Shown here: positions 28,291 through 36,192 of the stretch, one piece after another | Position numbering within the stretch: the stretch's first letter is position 1 | Layout: each line of letters opens with the position of its first letter | Assembly: GCA_027623235.1 (NCBI GenBank) | Contig: JAQBVJ010000016.1 | Coordinates: 1 to 64,000 of the forward strand | From: Planctomycetota bacterium | GTDB taxonomy: Bacteria; Planctomycetota; Planctomycetia; Planctomycetales; Planctomycetaceae | Reading direction: 5' to 3' | Length of the DNA stretch: 64,000 nucleotides | Translations under genes and position numbers: made by a program | Notes under the pieces: generated by a model | Told to the model about the DNA's origin: nothing | Databases searched by the model: none | The model's input: the letters and a program-made list of their open reading frames with translations, nothing else

Positions 28291-30675
28291 TCAGCTCGAC
28301 GGAACAGGCTCGATGGCTTCAGCGGATTCCCGGCCGGCATTGCCAATGAGTCGGGACACGTCAATCAGGTCCGTCACTTTTCCGTCAACCACGGCGGCAC
28401 GCACGCTGTCTCCCAGCGAGTGCTCCCTGCAGTCGTCCGGTTGTTCCACAATGTCCAGAATGCGATCCACAATCAGTCCGACTGTGCCGTGCCCACTTCG
28501 ATGCACGACGACCGGCAATCGATCCGGCTCGGTCAGATTCGCCGGCTCGCCTAGCAGTTTGTGAGTTCGCAGCAAAGGCAGAAGCTCACCCTCCACCTGC
28601 AGAACCTCCCGTTGTCCGGCGAATTCGATTCCGTCTCGCGAGGCGCTGGTCAGACGAGTCACTTCAGCCAGCGGCAGACCGATCCGACGTCGACCGACCT
28701 GACACACCAGCAGATTCTCTCGGGATTTTCCTGGCCGCGCGATCGTCGAAGGCGACTGTTCGGCGACGCCCTGCATTCTGACAAGCAGTCCGGCATGCCG
28801 GGCGACACCAGGAATGTCGAGGATCAGCGCGACCGTGCCGTCACCCATGATTGTTGCACCGGTGTAGAAGATCAGACTGTCCAGCACGCATCCGATCGGC
28901 TTGACGACGATCTCCTCCGTCCCGCTGACCGAATCAACGACGAGGGCAAACCGTCGCGCTCCCGCCTGAACGACCACGATGCTCAGCCCGTCTTCGGAGT
29001 CTTCGTCAGCTCGCTGAATTCCGCGTCCAAAGATTTCGCTCAGCCACAGCAGCGGCAGCACCTCGCCACGCAGCCGAAAAACCGGCGCGTTGTGAAACAG
29101 CTCGCCCGGATTGGTCGCCTCGGCTCCCTCCAGACAAATCAGCTCGATCACGTTGACCTGAGGAATCGCGTATCGCTGTTCGGACTGACGAATGATGAGT
29201 GCCGGGACGATGGCCAGCGTCAACGGCAACGTGATGTGCACCGTCGTGCTCTGCCCTGGGACACTGTCAATATCGACGGTGCCACCGATGTCCTCGATGT
29301 TTGTCCGCACGACGTCCAGTCCAACGCCGCGGCCGGACAGACTGGTAATGGTCCTGGACGTTGAGAAGCCCGCGGCAAAGACCAATGGATGCAGCTCGTC
29401 GTTCGACATCGTGGCACCCTGCACGGCCGTGATCAAACCTCGCTGAATGGCCTTCTCTCGAATGCGAACGGTGTCCAGTCCAGCTCCATCGTCCGCCACT
29501 TCGATGTGCACATGCCCGCCCTGATGCCAGGCTCGCAGTGACAATCGACCCTGTGGCGACTTGCCTCGCTTCTTCCGCTCGTCCGGACTTTCGAGGCCGT
29601 GGTCGATCGCGTTTCGAATGAGGTGCAACAGGGGATCGGTGAGGGCTTCCAGCAGCGTCTTGTCGAGTTCTGTCGTGTCTCCCTCAACATGAAGCGAAAC
29701 ATCTTTGCGGCAGTTGTGCGCCAGGTCGCGAACCATCCGCGGGTAGCGGTGCCAGATACTGCGGATCTGCTGCATCCGTGTTTTCAGGACGCCCTCCTGG
29801 AGTTCACTGGTCAGCAGATTGAGACGCTGGACCGGGTTCGTCATCGATTTGTCAGTCTGATTGCCAAACGTCTCGACAATCTGGTTGCGGGCGAGCACAA
29901 GTTCCCCGACAAGATTCATCAGACGATCCAGCAAATGAACGTCGACCCGCACGAGACTGGATGCCGCGCTGCCGGCATGGCTCGATCCGTAATCTGTCGC
30001 GGAGTCGGACGTACCAAACAGACTTCCGGTCGATTCGAAGATCGAATTGACTTCAGAAGACGGCGGCTCCTCGCGTTTCGCTGGCGGCGGCTTTGGAAGT
30101 TTCGCTTTCGAACCGGCCTGAACCTCCGACAGGTCTCCTTTGGAAAGCGGACGGGCAATCGTTGCCATGTCAAAGTCAGGAGATTGCGGACCCGGGAACT
30201 CGACGTTCGGCTCACCCTCCTCCAGTGCGAATGTCATCGTTGGTGTGAAAGCGTCATCAGCGCGGGACGGTGGCGCGGACGCAGCGTCGGATGTTTCGCT
30301 CAGGCCCCGGAGCTTTTTCTCGACGTCGTCGAATCGATCGCTGCCTTCCGAAGCCGACTTTTCAATCGTCAGCAGCATGCGGCGGAGGGCGTCAAGCAAT
30401 TCCAGCAGCGCGTCAGTGATCGTCGCGTTGAGCTGCAGCTCGCCAGCGCGAATCTGCTGCAGCACATTTTCGCCGGCATGAGCCAACTGGCCGAGCCGAT
30501 GAAAATCCAGGAATCCGGCGTTGCCCTTGATCGTGTGCAGCGAGCGGAACGCGCTGTCGCAGCGCTCGACGTCGCGCGGATTTGCCTCCAGGGCGATCAG
30601 GTCGCCGTCCAGCCGATCGAGCCCCTCCCGGCTCTCAACGAGAAACTCCTTTACGAATTCATCAGGTTGGCTCAT
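28291..30675 (-). CDS. cheA: Chemotaxis histidine kinase CheA with tandem CheW domains
   Basis: A 794-residue kinase. The Hpt domain carries phospho-acceptor His47 (SLHTIKGNAGF). A low-complexity linker (about 125-240) replaces a recognisable P2 regulator-docking domain. Dimerisation and ATPase domains follow: N box HLIRNAIDHG (352-360), G1 DDGAGLD (395-401) and G2 GRGVGLD (448-454). Two CheW-like domains (about 485-630 and 650-790) end the protein, one more than in E. coli CheA. It would phosphorylate CheB and the receiver of the neighbouring Ser/Thr kinase. The start ATG 30675 follows GGAAATCC. Confidence 0.96.
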   Translation of the reverse strand: MSQPDEFVKEFLVESREGLDRLDGDLIALEANPRDVERCDSAFRSLHTIKGNAGFLDFHRLGQLAHAGENVLQQIRAGELQLNATITDALLELLDALRRMLLTIEKSASEGSDRFDDVEKKLRGLSETSDAASAPPSRADDAFTPTMTFALEEGEPNVEFPGPQSPDFDMATIARPLSKGDLSEVQAGSKAKLPKPPPAKREEPPSSEVNSIFESTGSLFGTSDSATDYGSSHAGSAASSLVRVDVHLLDRLMNLVGELVLARNQIVETFGNQTDKSMTNPVQRLNLLTSELQEGVLKTRMQQIRSIWHRYPRMVRDLAHNCRKDVSLHVEGDTTELDKTLLEALTDPLLHLIRNAIDHGLESPDERKKRGKSPQGRLSLRAWHQGGHVHIEVADDGAGLDTVRIREKAIQRGLITAVQGATMSNDELHPLVFAAGFSTSRTITSLSGRGVGLDVVRTNIEDIGGTVDIDSVPGQSTTVHITLPLTLAIVPALIIRQSEQRYAIPQVNVIELICLEGAEATNPGELFHNAPVFRLRGEVLPLLWLSEIFGRGIQRADEDSEDGLSIVVVQAGARRFALVVDSVSGTEEIVVKPIGCVLDSLIFYTGATIMGDGTVALILDIPGVARHAGLLVRMQGVAEQSPSTIARPGKSRENLLVCQVGRRRIGLPLAEVTRLTSASRDGIEFAGQREVLQVEGELLPLLRTHKLLGEPANLTEPDRLPVVVHRSGHGTVGLIVDRILDIVEQPDDCREHSLGDSVRAAVVDGKVTDLIDVSRLIGNAGRESAEAIEPVPSS

Positions 30676-30713
30676 GGATTTCCGTGGTGACCCGCGAAGA
30701 CAATCTGCACTGC

Positions 30714-30765
30714 TTCCCTCAATGAAACAGTTCCCTCAATGAAACAGGCTCCCTCAGTGAAACAC
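30714..30765. repeat. 17-18-bp unit repeated three times upstream of cheA
   Basis: TTCCCTCAATGAAACAG at 30714-30730 and 30731-30747, then a diverged copy at 30748-30765. It lies in the 273-bp gap between the kinase gene and cheA; no gene is visible there. Copy number could change the leader of cheA. Confidence 0.85.
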
Positions 30766-30948
30766 GAAGCAACGAGTATAGACGCCTCTTCGAGGCAGAA
30801 GGCATCGGCGAATCATCGACTGTGCAGTACGAGACAGACCATGCCGGCGTAACGTGCCAGATCGATCATTCATGACTGGATGCAAAGCCAGTCTTGAAGA
30901 TCAACGGCGAGATGTGACCTGTCGCCGGGAGGTTCTTCAACGAGATCG

Positions 30949-32883
30949 TTACAGGAACAGTCGAACGAGGATGTTACGGACCTGATCAGGCTCAAAACTT
31001 TTACCGCAGATCGCGGAGACGCCCAGCTGGTAAACCTGAGCCAGTTTTGTCGGATCAAATTCTGTTGTGACCATGACAACGGGGAGCTCGCGATGAGAAC
31101 TCTCCGTTCGAATCCAGCTCACAAACTGCTCGCCATCCATGCGCGGCATGTTGTAATCCGTGATGACCAGGTCGAACGGCTCCTGCTTCAACCGGTCGGC
31201 TCCGTCCAATCCGTCTTCCGCCATCGTGAAATCCACGAAGCCGAGTTTCGTGAGCGTCTGCTGAATTCGGCGGCGAGCGACACTGCTGTCATCGACGATC
31301 AAAACTCGCTTCGCCACCAGCGCCGTGAGGACGCCGGATCCTCCCGAGTCCGCTGTCAGCAGTTGGTCGATGGCGTTTTTGAGCTGCGGCGCGTCAAACG
31401 GCTTTTGAATCAGCCGCGTTGAACCCGTTCGTTGAATGGACAGGTTGACTGGTTCCGGCAGCGGACTGGATGCCATCACCAGGGCCGGAATTCCTGCCCA
31501 GCGAATTTCGTCGCGCATCCGTTCGACAAACTGCAGACCGGACATGTCTGCCAGTTCTGAACTGACAAGCACAACGTGAGCCGGCAGCACACTGAGTTTG
31601 TCGATCGCTTCCGCGGCGTTCGATGCGACGTGAACGTCGTCAATTTCCAGTGACCCCAGCAGCTTCTTAATCATGCCTGCCTGAAGCCGGGATTCCTCGA
31701 TGATCAGCACAGTCGTTTCCTGAGCCGTGCGAATTGCGACATCGCTTGTCGGCGGACATCCTTCCGGCAGCACTTCGTCCAGCGCGGCCAGGACTTCGTC
31801 CATCGACTGAAACCGATCGTCCCGCGACTTGGCGAGCATCTTCTGAAAAATGGCATCCAGTTCGGACGTGGCGTCGCGAACGTGCTCAGTCAGAGATGGC
31901 GGCTTCGCGTCGCGGTGTGCCAGAATTCGCTCCAGAACCGTGCCACCACCGAATGGCCGCTCGCCCGTCAGAATAAAAAAGAACGTGCAGCCCAGGCTGT
32001 AGATGTCAGCGCGATGATCGACGGTGCTGCTGTCGTTGGCCTGTTCCGGCGGCAGATAATCCACCGTTCCGGCAACAACTCCCGCCTGCGTCAAGCCGCT
32101 GCCGGTGTCCTTCCCGCCGCCCGGTTCGATCAGTCGAGCCAGACCGAGATCGGCGACCTTTGTCACACCATTCACGTCGCGCATCAGGTTGGCCGGTTTG
32201 ATGTCTCGATGCACGACTCCCTGACGATGCGCGAAGCTCAGCGCCTGAGCCGTCTGCCGCAACACAGTCACGGCATCCCGCAACGGGAGTGGCCCGGATT
32301 TTTCAACGATCTGCCGCAGATTGGAGCCCTCAACATATTCCATCACCAGGAAGTCGCCGAGTTCACATTCATCCGCGTCGTAGGCAGAGATGATGTGTGG
32401 GTGAGTCAGTCGCGCTGCCGCTTCAATCTCTCGCCGGAACCGCGTGATGAACTCAGCAGTCGCCAGTCCTTTGCGGATCGTCTTCACCGCGACGACGCGT
32501 TTCATACGCCTGTGAAGTGCCTTGTAGACGGCCCCCATTCCGCCGCGGCCAATCCGACTCAGCAGAATGTAGTTGCCCAGCAGCAGTTCACCGGACCGCC
32601 CCTGAGCGACCCGCCTCGCCTGAAACGACGTGAGGCGACCTGTCTTCGTGAGGTAGTCAAGAAGCTGCCCACTGTCGGGCGGCGGACCGGCATCTTCGAG
32701 TTCGTGCCGCGCCGCGGACAGCGACGTATCGTCGAGAATCCCGGCTCGCAGAATCGAATCGGCCGCCTGGTCAATCGAGATCTCAACCCAGTTCGGGTTA
32801 CTCGAAAAAACAGTCGCGCCACACTCATCCGCCGACCCTGAGGGAGGCGGGGACGAAGAATCATCCGCGCTGTGATCTGCCAT
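30949..32883 (-). CDS. Hanks-type Ser/Thr kinase with two C-terminal receiver domains
   Basis: A 644-residue soluble protein. After an N-terminal 100-residue region comes a kinase domain (104-370): GRGGMG glycine loop (112-117), VAVK Lys134, HRDIKPAN (225-232) and DLG (245-247). Receiver 1 (392-510) keeps EE (396-397) and a Lys494 but has Ser441 where the phospho-acceptor Asp should be, so it is a pseudo-receiver. Receiver 2 (526-644) is complete: DD531-532, Asp576 (TDYNMPRMDG) and Lys628. ATG 32883 is preferred over an upstream codon as GGAGG lies 7 bases before it. It precedes cheA, and no stand-alone cheY exists, so receiver 2 is a candidate target of CheA. Confidence 0.92.
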   Translation of the reverse strand: MADHSADDSSSPPPSGSADECGATVFSSNPNWVEISIDQAADSILRAGILDDTSLSAARHELEDAGPPPDSGQLLDYLTKTGRLTSFQARRVAQGRSGELLLGNYILLSRIGRGGMGAVYKALHRRMKRVVAVKTIRKGLATAEFITRFRREIEAAARLTHPHIISAYDADECELGDFLVMEYVEGSNLRQIVEKSGPLPLRDAVTVLRQTAQALSFAHRQGVVHRDIKPANLMRDVNGVTKVADLGLARLIEPGGGKDTGSGLTQAGVVAGTVDYLPPEQANDSSTVDHRADIYSLGCTFFFILTGERPFGGGTVLERILAHRDAKPPSLTEHVRDATSELDAIFQKMLAKSRDDRFQSMDEVLAALDEVLPEGCPPTSDVAIRTAQETTVLIIEESRLQAGMIKKLLGSLEIDDVHVASNAAEAIDKLSVLPAHVVLVSSELADMSGLQFVERMRDEIRWAGIPALVMASSPLPEPVNLSIQRTGSTRLIQKPFDAPQLKNAIDQLLTADSGGSGVLTALVAKRVLIVDDSSVARRRIQQTLTKLGFVDFTMAEDGLDGADRLKQEPFDLVITDYNMPRMDGEQFVSWIRTESSHRELPVVMVTTEFDPTKLAQVYQLGVSAICGKSFEPDQVRNILVRLFL

Positions 32884-33189
32884 CAAGCGGCCTCCGGTAC
32901 GCTGCCCTCTCACCGGTTGCTGTCACAGTCTCCTCCATTCAGAAGCCCTGACAATCGGCTCGAGGGCTGTCGGAATGATCTACAACTCTGCGGCCAATCT
33001 TCACCGCATTCCCAATCTTCACCGCATTCAACGAGACCTGCAACCTCGGCGACTCCACTTGTTTCGCCGACGAGGCTCGGCAGTCACTGCGGAGAAGGGA
33101 AGGACTGTCCAGAATTCCTGGACGCTGGGTAGAATCGAATGCGTTGTTCAATCGAAGTCGACAACTCCCGGTTTGGTCGGAGAAGTTTC
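32884..33189. other. Divergent intergenic region with an 18-bp tandem duplication
   Basis: 306 bp between the divergent kinase and hypothetical genes. It contains CCAATCTTCACCGCATTC twice in tandem (32994-33011 and 33012-33029). No gene with a family match; promoters for both sides should be here. Confidence 0.65.
32994..33029. repeat. 18-bp perfect tandem duplication
   Basis: Two head-to-tail copies of CCAATCTTCACCGCATTC in the divergent promoter region of the kinase/chemosensory operon. Confidence 0.9.
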
Positions 33190-33579
33190 ATGGATCAGAA
33201 GTTTGAAGGAGTTCCGCAGGCCGAGATTCGGCTCGATGGAAGCCGCCTCATCCGAGGCCACGTCAGCAACGACTGGGGACTGCGGCTGCAATGGCAGATC
33301 GCTCGCGGCGAGGAAACGGTCGCGACGCCGCTCGCCCGCGTTCACCTTGAGCACGAGCTGGGAAAGCTGGACCCCGGCACGTACCAGGCCGTGCTCCAGA
33401 TGTGGAAGTACGTGAATTATCTGAAGGACAAAGACGGCGAATTTACGGTCAGTAAATACGTCGATATCTCGAACCGGCTGGCGTTCGAAGTGGCGGCAGA
33501 CGGCTCGATCAAACAGGTCGAAATCGCCGCGCCCGTTGCCGATCCGGCAACCGCGACAACAGCGGCCGCTGCAAAGTGA
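33190..33579 (+). CDS. Hypothetical protein
   Basis: A 129-residue soluble protein with no recognised domain. It starts MDQKFEGVPQAEIRLDGSRLI and ends in an Ala/Thr-rich tail (ATATTAAAAK). The start at 33190 is chosen over 33139 because GGAGAAG sits 5 bases upstream. Secreted features are absent. It precedes a DUF1501 gene by 59 bp and may share its transcript. Function unknown. Confidence 0.7.
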   Translation: MDQKFEGVPQAEIRLDGSRLIRGHVSNDWGLRLQWQIARGEETVATPLARVHLEHELGKLDPGTYQAVLQMWKYVNYLKDKDGEFTVSKYVDISNRLAFEVAADGSIKQVEIAAPVADPATATTAAAAK

Positions 33580-33638
33580 GGGCGATCGCGAGACGTCCTC
33601 AACGGAATCCAACTCCCCATCGAATCAGGGTCTGAGAG

Positions 33639-35015
33639 ATGCTCAATATTGGAAGCGAGCGAGTGCCCGTCTGCAGCGGGATCAACCGCCGCAGTTTTCT
33701 TCAGGCCGGCTCAGCCACGCTCGGCGGTCTGTCGCTGCCAGCTCTGATGAACCTGCAGGCCAGCGGCGCGGTTGACGAGTCGAAGGCGAAAATCCGGAAC
33801 TGCATCACGATCTTTCTGGTCGGCTCGCCAGGTCACGTGGACACTTGGGATATGAAACCGGAGGCGCCTGACGATATTCGCGGAGCCTTCAAGCCGATCG
33901 ACACCAACGTGCCCGGCATTCAGATCTGCGAGCACTTTCCGCTGATGGCGCGGATGATGGACAAGGTCGCTCTGATCCGCAGCCTGCATCACAAAACGGG
34001 AGCGTCTCACGAAAACGGTCAGCGATGGATGATGAGCGGCCACGACTTCAACGCCGCCAGCCCGCAGCCGTACATGGGGTCGGTGGTCTCGCGTGTGTTC
34101 GGCCACAAAGGCAACCTGCCGACAAGCGTCATTCTTCCTGCAAAGATCGGCAACACAGGAACGGCGACACCTCACGGTCAGGAAGCGGCGTACCTTGGCA
34201 GTGCTCATCAGCCGTTTTTCCTCGGAGGCGATCCCGCGACGTCGGACTTCAAAGTGGCCGATCTGGAACCGCCTGCCGGACAAACGACGTTACGGATCGA
34301 CGCGCGGCGGCAGCTCTTCAAACAGGTCGACGATCTGCAGCGACGCACGGAGACGTCTTCGACTCTTGAACGCGACACCGCTTACGCGCGAGCCTTCAAC
34401 CTGCTGACCTCACCCGAAACCAAACAGTCCTTCGACCTCGGCAAAGAGGACGACAAGCTGCGGGACCGCTACGGACGCAACACGTTCGGCCAGAGCTGTC
34501 TGATGGCCCGGCGGCTCATCGAGCGCGGGACGCGGTTCGTCACGGTCAACCACTTCGACACGGTCTTCAACATCACGTGCTGGGACATGCACGCCGACGG
34601 CGGCGGCCTCAACAACACGTACAAGGATTACGAACGGCATCTGTGCCCGCAGTTCGACCAGGCGTTCACAGCGCTGCTTGAGGACCTGGGTCAGCGCGGC
34701 ATGCTGGAAGACACGGTGATCTCGGTTCTCAGCGAATTCGGACGTACGCCGAAACTCAACCCACGTGGCGGCCGCGACCATTACCCGTCGGCCTGGACGA
34801 ACTTCTTCGCCGGAGGCGGCATCAAAGGCGGACAGGTCATCGGCTCCACAGACAAAATCGGAGCCGCGCCACACGACCGGCCGGTCCTGCCGCCAGAGGT
34901 CGTCGCGTCGGTCTACACGGCGATGGGCATCGACCTGGAAACGACGATGATGCCCGGCCCCGGCAGTCGCCCGATCCGCTTTATCGACGCCGAACCGATT
35001 CGCGAGCTGTTTTAA
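33639..35015 (+). CDS. DUF1501 family protein, Tat-exported
   Basis: A 458-residue protein with a twin-arginine signal (INRRSFLQAG, Arg17-Arg18) followed by a hydrophobic stretch. The body shows the DUF1501 pattern (sulfatase/alkaline phosphatase-like fold): FLVGSPGHVDTWDMKP, LIRSLHH, RYGRNTFGQSCLMARRLIE, WDMHADGG and VLSEFGRTPKLN. Planctomycete genomes hold many of these, usually beside DUF1549/DUF1553 proteins, and a role in degrading sulfated polysaccharides or similar substrates has been suggested but not shown. Here a lactonase-like gene follows 22 bp downstream. Confidence 0.93.
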   Translation: MLNIGSERVPVCSGINRRSFLQAGSATLGGLSLPALMNLQASGAVDESKAKIRNCITIFLVGSPGHVDTWDMKPEAPDDIRGAFKPIDTNVPGIQICEHFPLMARMMDKVALIRSLHHKTGASHENGQRWMMSGHDFNAASPQPYMGSVVSRVFGHKGNLPTSVILPAKIGNTGTATPHGQEAAYLGSAHQPFFLGGDPATSDFKVADLEPPAGQTTLRIDARRQLFKQVDDLQRRTETSSTLERDTAYARAFNLLTSPETKQSFDLGKEDDKLRDRYGRNTFGQSCLMARRLIERGTRFVTVNHFDTVFNITCWDMHADGGGLNNTYKDYERHLCPQFDQAFTALLEDLGQRGMLEDTVISVLSEFGRTPKLNPRGGRDHYPSAWTNFFAGGGIKGGQVIGSTDKIGAAPHDRPVLPPEVVASVYTAMGIDLETTMMPGPGSRPIRFIDAEPIRELF

Positions 35016-35037
35016 ACCTCGAAACGGACTCACAACC

Positions 35038-36171
35038 ATGCGACTTCACATCCTACTGCTGACTGCCGTGCTCCTTATGTCGAATACTCACTCCACCCAG
35101 GCTGCCGACCCGGTCGTCTTCATCTCAGCCTTTGCGTCCGGGGAAAAGGGAGCCATTCACGCGTTTCAGTTTGACTCAAAGACCGGCGTCCTGAAGCCGC
35201 TGCATCGAACAACGGATATCGAGCACCCGTTTTTTCTGGCGGTGTCGCCGAGCGGACAGCACCTCTACGCGATCGATGCCAGGCAGTTTGGCGGGACCGA
35301 GAACGAATTCGTCGCCGCTTTCTCAATCGAAGGGCGGACCGGAAAACTGAAGCGGCTTAACCGGCAATCATCGCGCGGGACAGCGTCGTGTTATCTCACT
35401 GTCGACGCGACGGGCAAGACGGTTGTCGTGGCGAACTACTCAACCGGCGACGTGGCCGCGCTGCCGGTGAACGAAGACGGCTCGCTCGGAGAGCCCGCGT
35501 CGTACATCAAACACGAAGGAGCAAGCGTCGATCCGGCCCGGCAGAAAGCTCCTTACGCGCACAGCATCGAGATCTCTCCGGACAACCGGTTCGCACTCGC
35601 AGCCGACCTGGGAATCGACAAAGTCCTCATCTACCGACTGGATCCGAAGACGGCCGGTCTGACCATCAGCCCGACCCAGTCATCGACCAGCGTGTCGCCC
35701 GGATCGGGCCCTCGCCACCTGACGTTCCACCCGAATGGCCGGCGCGTTTACCTGATCAACGAGCTGAAAAACTCGGTGACGTTTTTCGAGTACGAACCGA
35801 AAGCAGGGACGCTGAAATCTCGTCAGACGATCTCGACGCTGCCGGCCGATTTTGAGGGGACGAGCCACTGCGCCGACCTGAAGATTACACCGGATGGCCG
35901 GTTCCTTTACGGAACAAACCGCGGCCACGACAGCATCGCCATTTACCGGATCGCTGATGATGGCCAGTTGAGCCTGATCAGGATTCAGCCGAGTCTCGGC
36001 AAAGGGCCGCAGAATCTGTTGATCACGCCCGATGGCGGTTGGCTGCTGTGCGCCAACATGCCGGGCAACAATGTTGTCGTTTTTCGAATCGACGCAACGA
36101 CCGGGCAACTCACCGCGACCGGGCAACCGCTCGAAATGCCCATGCCTTCGTGCATTCGCTGGCTGCCCTGA
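35038..36171 (+). CDS. Secreted lactonase family protein (6-phosphogluconolactonase-like beta-propeller)
   Basis: A 377-residue protein with a signal peptide ending near STQAAD. The seven-blade lactonase propeller is visible in repeated elements: HPFFLAVSPSGQHLYAID, CYLTVDATGKTVVVANY, PYAHSIEISPDNRFALAADLG, GSGPRHLTFHPNGRRVYLINE, KITPDGRFLYGTNRGHDSIA and KGPQNLLITPDGGWLLCAN. The family includes 6-phosphogluconolactonase (YbhE/Pgl) and carboxy-cis,cis-muconate cyclase, but the signal peptide puts this one outside the cytoplasm, so pentose-phosphate function is doubtful. It follows a DUF1501 gene. Confidence 0.9.
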   Translation: MRLHILLLTAVLLMSNTHSTQAADPVVFISAFASGEKGAIHAFQFDSKTGVLKPLHRTTDIEHPFFLAVSPSGQHLYAIDARQFGGTENEFVAAFSIEGRTGKLKRLNRQSSRGTASCYLTVDATGKTVVVANYSTGDVAALPVNEDGSLGEPASYIKHEGASVDPARQKAPYAHSIEISPDNRFALAADLGIDKVLIYRLDPKTAGLTISPTQSSTSVSPGSGPRHLTFHPNGRRVYLINELKNSVTFFEYEPKAGTLKSRQTISTLPADFEGTSHCADLKITPDGRFLYGTNRGHDSIAIYRIADDGQLSLIRIQPSLGKGPQNLLITPDGGWLLCANMPGNNVVVFRIDATTGQLTATGQPLEMPMPSCIRWLP

Positions 36172-36192
36172 CGATCGGGTGCCGCAGTTTTC

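Noticed and set aside
29599-30690. 363-residue open frame on plus strand
   Set aside because: Antisense shadow of cheA.
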